Shown here: positions 8,373 through 14,882 of the stretch, in pieces
Position numbering within the stretch: the stretch's first letter is position 1
Layout of the letters: each line of letters starts with the position of its first letter
From: Gordonibacter sp. 28C
GTDB taxonomy: Bacteria > Actinomycetota > Coriobacteriia > Coriobacteriales > Eggerthellaceae
Reading direction: 5' to 3'
DNA: 64,000 bases
NCBI RefSeq assembly: GCF_003339845.1
Contig: NZ_PPTR01000004.1
Location: 103,719 to 167,718 of the forward strand
The notes under the pieces: model-generated
The model's input: only the letters and a program-made list of their open reading frames with translations
Told to the model about the DNA's origin: nothing
Database searches by the model: none
Program-made: the position numbers and the translations under genes

Positions 8373-9527
8373 ATGGACGACTATGAACCGTGGCTCACTC
8401 CGTGCGATCCCGATTTCGACCCGGAAAAGTGCGAGAGCGCCTACGCCCTGTGGGCCGTCAAGGAGGAGGGCGAGCCTGTCAAATTCCTCGAGGCGAGCAT
8501 CACGGACAACCTGGACTATCCGTCCGGATATTGGTTTTTCTGGAGAACCATATCGTTCAGCGAGGAGACCGGCAGGCTCATCGAGGGCGAATGGGGCGGG
8601 GCTGGCGATATCTGCCGTGCCGACTATGTCGCGGACATGGTGCTCCCCGGCGGCGCCGTCTTCGCTCGGGTCCAGGGCGAACTCGACGACGGTATTCCAT
8701 TCGATTGGGAGGTACGCCGCCCCCTGGACGATTGCGCGAAGACGAGGGCGGCCGAGGCGATCCGCGCCGGGATCCTGGCGCTGCCCCTGAGCGCATCCGC
8801 GTCGATCGAGGCAATACCCTCACCCTATAAGATCGACGTCTCCATCGTTCACGGTGGCACGCTCACCCACGACATGGCCCGCAACCTCCTCGTCTCGGCG
8901 GAGCACTACTATCGCGACAGCGCGCTCTGCGGGCTGCTCGACAACTGGAACGGCCTCGCCGTCGCGCAGCGGGCCCTGCTCGTCCAGACAGCCAAGTCGA
9001 TGAGGGAAGACTCGCCCGACGAGGCGTTCGCCTCCCTCTCCCGCGCCATCGCCCTGATCCGCGCGACCGACGAGCGCGCCGGCGACGTGTCCGACCACAC
9101 GCTCGCGCACAACCTCCTCATCTCGGGGTTCGAGGAGATGGAGCGCGACAACACCAAGCTCATCTCGCGCCAGATCTCCGAGGGCCGCCTTGACATCGGC
9201 GAGATCGCGAGGGCCTTTGTCGGCGCGATGGGGCGTAAAACGGGCGCCGCGCTCGATGCCGCGCTCGAAGGCAAGCATGCCGGATGCTACAGCCGCGACG
9301 TCGATGCGCTCGTATTCACCGATGACGATATCGACGACTATGCCAACATGATCGAACACGGCCGCCCGGACCTCGATTTCATCCAGTGCCGCGAGATCGC
9401 GTCGCAAGCCGTGACGGACTGGAACAACGGGCACGCCATGGACGGATTTACCGAATTCCTCTACGACTACTCCGATGAGCATGCGCCCGCCGAAAGCGTG
9501 AAGCAGGGCGGCGGCATCAGGCATTGA
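8373..9527 (+). CDS. Accessory protein ending GGGIRH, paralogue of the upstream gene
   Basis: A 384-residue acidic protein preceded by AAAGGAG. The first 60 residues resemble the upstream gene (DFDPEKCESAYALWAVKEEG). The middle has helical segments (LVQTAKSMREDSPDEAF) and the C-terminus ends ESVKQGGGIRH, matching the terminal element of the shared tail but without the Ala/Lys helix. Its stop codon is also the first three bases of a bidirectional hairpin shared with the convergent gene downstream. The function is unknown. Confidence 0.6.
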   Translation: MDDYEPWLTPCDPDFDPEKCESAYALWAVKEEGEPVKFLEASITDNLDYPSGYWFFWRTISFSEETGRLIEGEWGGAGDICRADYVADMVLPGGAVFARVQGELDDGIPFDWEVRRPLDDCAKTRAAEAIRAGILALPLSASASIEAIPSPYKIDVSIVHGGTLTHDMARNLLVSAEHYYRDSALCGLLDNWNGLAVAQRALLVQTAKSMREDSPDEAFASLSRAIALIRATDERAGDVSDHTLAHNLLISGFEEMERDNTKLISRQISEGRLDIGEIARAFVGAMGRKTGAALDAALEGKHAGCYSRDVDALVFTDDDIDDYANMIEHGRPDLDFIQCREIASQAVTDWNNGHAMDGFTEFLYDYSDEHAPAESVKQGGGIRH

Positions 9528-9546
9528 CGCATCCCCGGGGGCGTCA
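9525..9546. terminator. Bidirectional hairpin joining two convergent stop codons
   Basis: TGACGC and GCGTCA flank CCCCGGGG, so the whole 22 bases is close to a perfect palindrome. Its first three bases are the stop of the plus-strand gene and its last three, read on the minus strand, are the stop of the minus-strand gene. It can serve both transcripts. Confidence 0.65.
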
Positions 9547-9909
9547 GGGATGAAGCCTGATTCCCCCCGATGCCGCTCGGCTGGCCGTCGCGGCGGCCGC
9601 CTCTCGGGCGGCCGCGCGCATCGCCGCCGGGGTGGGCAGGCCCATCTCGGAGCGTTTCGCGTACACGGCCGAAAGCGAGCGGCCGGTCTCGGCCGCGATC
9701 TGCTTCGGCGATGCGGCGTAGTCTCGCAGCCGGCCGATCTCTTCCGCCGTCCACCTGGTCCGGCAGATGCCTCGGCGCGAGCGCGCCGCCCTTACGGCCA
9801 TCTCGGTCCGCCCCGTCGCGGCGGCCACATCCGCGGCGGCAAGCGACCTGTCGGCGAGCAATTCGAGCTCGGCGTCCGTCCAATGGCGATATCCCGCGGC
9901 GTCAACCAT
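9544..9909 (-). CDS. Small DNA-binding protein with two SANT/Myb-like repeats and shared tail
   Basis: A 121-residue protein on the minus strand. Two tandem helix-turn-helix units start WTDAELELLADRS and WTAEEIGRLRDYA, each with a conserved Trp, an acidic first helix, and a recognition helix containing A..TGR (TGRTEMAVRAARS; TGRSLSAVYAKRS). This is the pattern of SANT/Myb-like DNA-binding repeats. The C-terminus reads PAAMRAAAREAAAATAS and then GGIRLHP, the same tail as the plus-strand accessory genes. The ATG at 9909 has a GGGGG stretch just upstream; 9921 is an alternative. It is convergent with the gene before it. I infer a regulator or DNA-organising protein. Confidence 0.6.
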   Translation of the reverse strand: MVDAAGYRHWTDAELELLADRSLAAADVAAATGRTEMAVRAARSRRGICRTRWTAEEIGRLRDYAASPKQIAAETGRSLSAVYAKRSEMGLPTPAAMRAAAREAAAATASRAASGGIRLHP

Positions 9910-9973
9910 CGCAGCCCCCATCCTCGTGTAGCAAAGTCTCGAGACTCATACCCATTGGGGGCCCGGCTATTTC

Positions 9974-10000
9974 AGCGCTTCCCGTCCGGGAAGCGCTTTT
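9974..10000. terminator. Palindromic hairpin with T-run
   Basis: AGCGCTTCCCGTCCGGGAAGCGCT (9974-9997) followed by TTT. It lies between two divergent genes and upstream of both starts, so it does not end a recognised gene. It may isolate the ardA promoter from minus-strand or upstream transcription. Confidence 0.6.
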
Positions 10001-10024
10001 CTATCGGCTCGCGGCACGGCAGTC

Positions 10025-10073
10025 TTCCCGTTCGGGAAACACCGTGGTGCCGCCCTAGCGGTGCGGGTAGCAT
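10025..10073 (+). promoter_or_regulatory. Cassette boundary upstream of ardA
   Basis: The palindrome TTCCCGTTCGGGAA (10025-10038) is followed by GCGGGTAGCATC with TAGCAT at 10068-10073, 48 bases before the ardA start. The GGGTAGCATC string recurs before the genes at 52.5, 53.5 and 60.3 kb. Confidence 0.6.
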
Positions 10074-10120
10074 CGTCGGGGAAGCACCTATCCGCCATCT
10101 GCCTCCTGGAGCTGATCTGT

Positions 10121-10945
10121 ATGGCTAAGCATGAACATGATTTCCGCGACGGCTTAGACGTCTGCGTGGGCAACTACGGGTATTACAACGAGGGCGAGCT
10201 TCACGATACCTGGATGCGCCTCCCCATGGACCCCGATAAGATCGAGCCGTGGCTGCGCTCCCATGGCCTTTTCGATGAGGAGCACGAGGAGATATATATC
10301 TCGGACTACGATGCGCTGCCGTTCAGGTGCCCGGAGGTGTTCGATGAATACGCCCACCTTGACGAGCTGAACGTCCTCGCCATGCAGCTTACGCTCCTTC
10401 CCGACGGGGCGCTCGAGCATATCGACGCCGCCGTCGAATACGGCGAGTCGCTGAACCACCTCGATGAGCTCATGAACCTCGTGGCGCAGGCGGACGATCT
10501 GCCCGTATACGACTACGAGTATGACGAAATGCATGTCGAGGACCAGTGGCACGAGACCTGTCTCGAGCGCTCGACGCCGGAGGAAAACTACGCATACACC
10601 GTCCTCGACGGCGATTCCGAGTTCTGGGCCCTCATGAACCGCGGAAACGGCGAACTCCTCTACTGCTTCGACTTCAACCGCTACGGCGAGATCGCCGTGA
10701 ACAACGGCTACGTCGACCTGTGCGAGACCTGCTATGTCGACAAGCGCGCCGACTGGCCGGCGCTCGACGAGTACTCGTTCGAGGAGATCAGGGACGAAAC
10801 CGTGGCCGAGTGGCGCGCGCACATCGCCGAGGGCGTCGTCGAGAAACCCGTCACGCCGACCGACCTCGCCCGCTCCGCCAGCGCCGCGGCGGCGACGAGC
10901 GCCGTCATCGCGGCGTCCGCAAACCAGACGGCGCCGAAGCTGTAG
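10121..10945 (+). CDS. ardA: ArdA-family antirestriction protein with added C-terminal tail
   Basis: A 274-residue protein. ArdA proteins are elongated acidic DNA mimics that occupy type I restriction enzymes and protect incoming DNA. The family's N-terminal signature is present: VGNYGYYNEGELHDTWMRLP (residues about 16-35), then ISDYDALPF and DEYAHLDELN, as in Tn916 Orf18-like ArdA. The protein is strongly acidic. It is about 100 residues longer than the Tn916-type protein. The extra C-terminal part includes an Asp/Glu/Tyr-rich domain and ends ARSASAAAATSAVIAAS then TAPKL, a form of the shared tail. TGGAG lies nine bases before the ATG. ArdA must act as soon as DNA enters a new cell, so a delivery-type tail on this protein is informative. 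It has its own palindrome/promoter boundary. Confidence 0.85.
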   Translation: MAKHEHDFRDGLDVCVGNYGYYNEGELHDTWMRLPMDPDKIEPWLRSHGLFDEEHEEIYISDYDALPFRCPEVFDEYAHLDELNVLAMQLTLLPDGALEHIDAAVEYGESLNHLDELMNLVAQADDLPVYDYEYDEMHVEDQWHETCLERSTPEENYAYTVLDGDSEFWALMNRGNGELLYCFDFNRYGEIAVNNGYVDLCETCYVDKRADWPALDEYSFEEIRDETVAEWRAHIAEGVVEKPVTPTDLARSASAAAATSAVIAASANQTAPKL

Positions 10946-10959
10946 GGAGGACCGCGGCC

Positions 10960-11976
10960 ATGATGTTCAGGGATATCAACCAGTCCTCCACGATGGCGCG
11001 CTCGGCCTACCCCGACGGCAACGGCGAGCTCACCGACTTCAACCTGTTCGCGACCAAGTACGACGCCGGCAAGCCCTCCATCGCCACCGACGGCCTGCCC
11101 TCCGAGCTCTCCTACCAGGTCAGAACCGCCATACGCCGCGCGGTGGACGAGCTCGGAATCAACGTTCCGGAGGCCGCCGTCGTGCTGAAGTACCCGATCC
11201 ACTTCTACTACTCGGACGCGAGCGCGGAACTCACCGGGGTGCTCGCCCTGCCCGGCGCGGTGGCGATCCTCGCGCTCGACGGGTTCGTCCCCAAAGAACA
11301 GCTCGCCGCGCCCGTCATCGGCGACATCTCGAGGCTGCGCGAGACGGTGGACGAGCTGCGCCGCCGCGGCGGACTCGAGCCGCTTCCCGTTCGGGAAACC
11401 ATCTATACGCACACCGTACCCGAGGGTACAGTCGTGGCAAATCAACGCCCCGCCGCCTACCGTGCGACGGGCAGGAAGAAAGGTACCGCCATGGACCAGG
11501 AAAAGTACGACAACGAGGTCAGCATCAAGTTCCCCGCGAAGTGGTGCCGTGTCACCGACGCGCAGGGCAAGGACATCGTGATCGAGAACGGCAAGAAGAC
11601 CGAGACCTGGCCTGCCGTCCTCTGCACCATCCCGACTGGTACGGACATGAACGGCATCGACATCTCCGGCTACAAGTTCAAGACTTTCCGCAAGCCCTGG
11701 ACCGAGTCCGATATCGCCAACGGCAAGGGCACCACGGTCACCGTCAAGAAGGACATGCCCGTCCATCTGTTCAAGTACGACGAGAACGACCAGCTCAAGA
11801 CCCTCGATGCCGACCCGTTCGAGCTGTCAAAGGCCGTCAAGGCCGCGCGCGAGGCCTACAAGGCCAAGATGAACGCCGAGGCGCCCAACCCGCAGTCCCA
11901 GGCCGCCGCAGCAGTCGCCGCCGCCCACGGCACCGCCGAGCAGAGCGGCGACGTCGCGCAGGCCGCCAAGCTCTAG
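10960..11976 (+). CDS. Accessory ORF, apparent fusion of two cassettes
   Basis: A 338-residue open frame starting at 10960 behind GGGAGG. Residues 1-140 form one module (SYQVRTAIRRAVDELGINVPEA at about 49-70 is its clearest helix). Residues about 141-177 are encoded by sequence that elsewhere is an intergenic boundary: the palindrome TTCCCGTTCGGGAA, read here as LPVRE, and a -10-like TACAGT. The second module starts with its own ribosome site and Met at 11491. The simplest reading is two neighbouring genes whose intervening stop codon was lost, so a fused product may be made alongside the separate second protein. Neither module is recognised. The shared tail is at the end (NPQSQAAAAVAAAHGTAE, then AAKL). 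Confidence 0.5.
   Translation: MMFRDINQSSTMARSAYPDGNGELTDFNLFATKYDAGKPSIATDGLPSELSYQVRTAIRRAVDELGINVPEAAVVLKYPIHFYYSDASAELTGVLALPGAVAILALDGFVPKEQLAAPVIGDISRLRETVDELRRRGGLEPLPVRETIYTHTVPEGTVVANQRPAAYRATGRKKGTAMDQEKYDNEVSIKFPAKWCRVTDAQGKDIVIENGKKTETWPAVLCTIPTGTDMNGIDISGYKFKTFRKPWTESDIANGKGTTVTVKKDMPVHLFKYDENDQLKTLDADPFELSKAVKAAREAYKAKMNAEAPNPQSQAAAAVAAAHGTAEQSGDVAQAAKL
11384..11432 (+). promoter_or_regulatory. Cassette boundary embedded in an open frame
   Basis: TTCCCGTTCGGGAA (11384-11397), then TACCCGAGGGTA (a second small inverted repeat) with TACAGT at 11427-11432, 59 bases before the ATG at 11491. This is the normal boundary layout but is translated in frame with the upstream gene. Confidence 0.45.
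11491..11976 (+). CDS. Second module of the fused ORF, likely also made from its own start
   Basis: A 161-residue product starting at an ATG preceded by AGGAAGAAAGG. It is Lys-rich and beta-type in character (VSIKFPAKWCRVTDAQGKDIVI), with a central KFKTFRKPW segment that could contact nucleic acid, then a helical region and the Ala-rich shared tail ending AAKL. It is followed by a strong hairpin terminator. The function is unknown; the basic, compact form is compatible with a single-strand or RNA-binding role, which is only a guess. Confidence 0.5.
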   Translation: MDQEKYDNEVSIKFPAKWCRVTDAQGKDIVIENGKKTETWPAVLCTIPTGTDMNGIDISGYKFKTFRKPWTESDIANGKGTTVTVKKDMPVHLFKYDENDQLKTLDADPFELSKAVKAAREAYKAKMNAEAPNPQSQAAAAVAAAHGTAEQSGDVAQAAKL

Positions 11977-12006
11977 CCCGCGCCCGCGGCCTCCACAACC
12001 CGTACC

Positions 12007-12044
12007 GGAAGGGCGCCCGCGCACCGTACCGCGGGCGCCCTTCC
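12007..12044 (+). terminator. Strong hairpin terminator
   Basis: A 15-bp perfect stem, GGAAGGGCGCCCGCG with its complement, around an 8-base loop. It lies 31 bases after the preceding stop. The stem opens with GGAAGGG and closes with CCCTTCC, echoing the recurring palindrome. Confidence 0.75.
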
Positions 12045-12066
12045 CTGTCTTTGGATGTGATGGAAT

Positions 12067-12816
12067 ATGAAAAGCTATATCGAGCCGTTGAACGCCGCGG
12101 ATGCGCTGGACGTGCTCGACCTCTACGGGATCGATACGCCCGGAGCCTTCTTCTCGAGCGAGCATGAGGGCTGCGTCGAGGTCGAGCTGTCCGGCCACAC
12201 GGCCCTCCTCGAAACGCCGGAGAGCGTCGCGATGCTGTTCGGGCATGATGCCGCGACGGCGCTCTGCCAGCACTCGAACTTTCGCAGGGACGCGGCCGAG
12301 ATCATGAGCCGGGCGCTCGACCTCGACGATTTCCTCTACAACGTCTACAGCGGCACCGCCTTCATCCCGGACAAGGCGCCGGACGGCGAGTTCTTCGGGT
12401 TCCATGTCGCCCATACCCCCCTCTCGGCCATCCTCGAGGACGATATCGACCCGCTCTCGCCGGATGTCTGCGACTACGGCCTCGATCCCATCAGCGAGAC
12501 CACCGAGGACGCCGCGGTCGGATATTTCGACCCTGCCGGTGCGGTCGATGATGAAAAGTTCCTCACCTCGGCCGATTGGGCGCTGTGCGATATCGAGTCC
12601 AGCGTCCTCACGGCGTTCGGAGCCGGATGCAGCCCCGAACTGGCAGGGTGGACGCTCGGCAACGCCGAGAGCGTCGCCGAGACGTGCGCCTCGCTCGGGG
12701 TCGATATAGCCACGGCCCCGGCGCCCGACAACCCCGCGCGCGTCGCCGCGGCCGCCAAGGCGGCCACGAAGGCAACAACCCACGGGGTGGCCGCCGCGGC
12801 CGGTAACCGGCTGTGA
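12067..12816 (+). CDS. Accessory protein with canonical AAAAKAA tail
   Basis: A 249-residue, very acidic protein with no signal peptide, no membrane segment and no recognised domain. Asp/Glu-rich stretches (LDLYGIDTPGAFF; ILEDDIDPLSPDV) give it a DNA-mimic-like charge, as in ArdA, but homology is not visible. The tail is clear: NPARVAAAAKAATKATTHG, then GNRL. The ribosome site is weak (TGGAAT just before the ATG). It is bounded by hairpin terminators on both sides, so it looks like an independent transcription unit. Confidence 0.6.
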   Translation: MKSYIEPLNAADALDVLDLYGIDTPGAFFSSEHEGCVEVELSGHTALLETPESVAMLFGHDAATALCQHSNFRRDAAEIMSRALDLDDFLYNVYSGTAFIPDKAPDGEFFGFHVAHTPLSAILEDDIDPLSPDVCDYGLDPISETTEDAAVGYFDPAGAVDDEKFLTSADWALCDIESSVLTAFGAGCSPELAGWTLGNAESVAETCASLGVDIATAPAPDNPARVAAAAKAATKATTHGVAAAAGNRL

Positions 12817-12826
12817 CCGGTTTTCC

Positions 12827-12850
12827 CGGGCCCGCGCCGAGGCGGGCCCG
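12827..12850 (+). terminator. Hairpin terminator
   Basis: CGGGCCCGC and GCGGGCCCG pair around a GCCGAG loop, 11 bases after the preceding stop. There is no T-run. Confidence 0.6.
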
Positions 12851-12883
12851 CACGACTATAGATCCCGACCCATTGGAGCGACC

Positions 12884-13933
12884 ATGAGCACCTATAAAGA
12901 GCAGGATATCGAGAACCTGCTGGCACACCTGCGCGAGGGCATCGCATCCGATTCCGTCCTGGCACTCGCCGACGATATCCGCGTCGACTGCGAGGGCGCC
13001 GGGGACGGCGAGTCGGTCTGGATGCACCCGGTACTTCCCGGGGCGCGCTACGGCAAGGACGACAAAGTCATCTACGACCCGTTCGATACGCTGCCGGGGC
13101 GGTCCCTGAAATCCTCGGGCGGGCTGCCCATGGTCGAGTTCTACCTCCACCGCGGCGACGACCGCCCCGATGCGACGCGCAACGTCAAGGATATGGAGCC
13201 CCTGCCGTATCTCATCGGCCGCTACTACATGAAAACGCTGCTCGCCGACCACCTAGACCGCGGCATCCTGCTCCAGGACATGCCGCGCCTGGCCCTCTCG
13301 GCCGATACCGTGGCCGATGTGCAAGACGCCCTCGCGAAGGCCGTGAGGGCATACGCCGCCGCATGCGACTTCGAGATCGACGGCGCCGACGCGGATATCG
13401 CGCGGTGCCTCGCGCAGGGCGGCGGACGCGCCGCCGGCGCCAAGGTCTCGGCGGTCTACGTGCCCGTGGGCGACCTGCCGCGAGAGACGACGGTCTTTCC
13501 CGACATAGCCCGCGCGGCGGCCTCCATCGGCCTCGAGGATCCCGAAACCGAGACCCTGGCAGAGTACGGGGGCGTCACCGTGTCGCTGGTCCGCGCCGCC
13601 GATGCGGAGGGCAGCGAGCTCAAGCCGAACCGGGCGTGGGCGCGCGGCGGGGCGACCGAAATCGTCCGCGGCGGCTTCCTCGTCATCGCGACCGACGGGG
13701 ACGGCGAGGTCGTCGACCTTCCCAAGTGGGCGATCGAGAGCGCCAAGACGCGCTTCGCCGACCCCTCAACGGGCCCGTTCCAGGCGTCCGCCGAGTTCAT
13801 GAGGGAAGTTCGGCGCGGCCTCGGCGAGCAGATCGAGCAGGCAGGACGAACGCCTTCCGACATCGCCGCGCTGGCATCGCAGCTCGCCGCGAAGCCGGGA
13901 GACGACGGCGGCGCGGGCGGTAAACGCATCTGA
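12884..13933 (+). CDS. Accessory protein with tail ending GGKRI
   Basis: A 349-residue soluble protein preceded by TTGGAG. An N-terminal acidic part (residues about 1-60) is followed by a mixed domain (LPMVEFYLHRGDDRPD at about 83-98) and a helical region (LIGRYYMKTLLADHL). The tail is DIAALASQLAAKPG, then GGAGGKRI. No catalytic motif is recognised. It is the last gene of the 4-14 kb accessory block and is followed by a 266-base gap before the XRE regulator. Confidence 0.6.
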   Translation: MSTYKEQDIENLLAHLREGIASDSVLALADDIRVDCEGAGDGESVWMHPVLPGARYGKDDKVIYDPFDTLPGRSLKSSGGLPMVEFYLHRGDDRPDATRNVKDMEPLPYLIGRYYMKTLLADHLDRGILLQDMPRLALSADTVADVQDALAKAVRAYAAACDFEIDGADADIARCLAQGGGRAAGAKVSAVYVPVGDLPRETTVFPDIARAAASIGLEDPETETLAEYGGVTVSLVRAADAEGSELKPNRAWARGGATEIVRGGFLVIATDGDGEVVDLPKWAIESAKTRFADPSTGPFQASAEFMREVRRGLGEQIEQAGRTPSDIAALASQLAAKPGDDGGAGGKRI

Positions 13934-13964
13934 AAAAATAATCGGGCCCGGCGCGGCGCGGATG

Positions 13965-14000
13965 TATAGATTCGGGTTTGCAAGGGTATCAATTTTGCAA
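13965..14000 (+). promoter_or_regulatory. Possible promoter/operator upstream of the XRE gene
   Basis: TATAGA (13965-13970) resembles a -10 site, and two TTGCAA hexamers (13978-13983 and 13995-14000) are spaced 17 bases apart, a spacing suited to a dimeric repressor. The rest of the 13934-14199 gap shows nothing else clear. Confidence 0.3.
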
Positions 14001-14199
14001 TCAGGCCGCTGCCGGCTATCCAATCATCACCCAAACGCATCGCCGCGGCCTGATATGCGGGAGGAGGCGGCAAAATCCGGATCGCCATCCGAGTTTCGAC
14101 CGCCCCGCCACCGCATTCGCCAGAAGGGGCGCCCGATGCCGGCATACGCTGGTGCGGGCGCGGCAAGTGGAGAAAACAGGACATCGCAGGGGGGACCGT

Positions 14200-14472
14200 A
14201 TGCAGCGAGGCTCCGACAACGAACGGCGCGACAGGACCGAGATGCAGCGACAGCGCGACCGCGACTACGCCAAGGAGCTGTGCGCGTCGCGCCTGGCGTT
14301 CACGCTGTCGAGGACCGGCACCTCGAAAGAGGACTACTGCCGCGCCGTCGGCATATCGAGCTCGACGCTCTCGCGCATCCTCAACAGGCAGACGCTCATG
14401 TCCACCTCCACCCTGATCGAGACCGCCAGATATTTCGAGGACACGAGCGTGTCCTGGTTTTTGGGACTGTAG
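14200..14472 (+). CDS. Small XRE-like helix-turn-helix regulator
   Basis: A 90-residue protein starting at the ATG behind AGGGGGG. After a charged, Arg-rich leader, residues about 30-75 form a helix-turn-helix of the Xre/Cro class (FTLSRTGTSKEDYCRAVGIS, then TLSRILNR as recognition helix). It probably regulates its own operon, which includes the membrane protein nine bases downstream and perhaps the large surface protein. Confidence 0.65.
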   Translation: MQRGSDNERRDRTEMQRQRDRDYAKELCASRLAFTLSRTGTSKEDYCRAVGISSSTLSRILNRQTLMSTSTLIETARYFEDTSVSWFLGL

Positions 14473-14480
14473 GAGGACAA

Positions 14481-14876
14481 TTGAATCCCATCGATATGAT
14501 CAAACGCTCAGACATCGAACCGTATGAGCTGAGGCGTATCGCGTTTGGTGCCATCCTGACCGCGTTACCGTCCGCCATCTTCCAGCTGCAAAGCGCCGCG
14601 TCGGTCATCCTGTCCTGCCCGACAGACTACTACTCTCCAGCGTCGGCAGCGTGGTTTCTGACCAGGGGCTGCCTGGGCGCCGTGTGGGTCCCGGTCATCC
14701 TGCTCATCGCCGCCGGCATCGCCTGCAAGGTACGGAGCCGCGCCCTCGACCTCGGCATCGCCGCGGTCCTTTTCGCCCTCACGGTCCGCACCGCCATCCG
14801 CCTGGACCCGTATTCCATCGGCTACCTCGCCACCGCTTTCACCTGTTTCGCCGTCTCCGGCCTCAAGGAGGAGTAG
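14481..14876 (+). CDS. Small four-helix membrane protein
   Basis: A 131-residue protein starting at TTG, chosen because AGGAGG ends four bases upstream; an ATG at 14496 is possible. Four hydrophobic segments are visible (about residues 18-38, 53-73, 84-99 and 107-124) with short loops. It is tightly linked to the XRE gene before it and is followed after six bases by the lectin-like gene, suggesting one operon. No family is recognised. Confidence 0.55.
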   Translation: MNPIDMIKRSDIEPYELRRIAFGAILTALPSAIFQLQSAASVILSCPTDYYSPASAAWFLTRGCLGAVWVPVILLIAAGIACKVRSRALDLGIAAVLFALTVRTAIRLDPYSIGYLATAFTCFAVSGLKEE

Positions 14877-14882
14877 ATCGCT

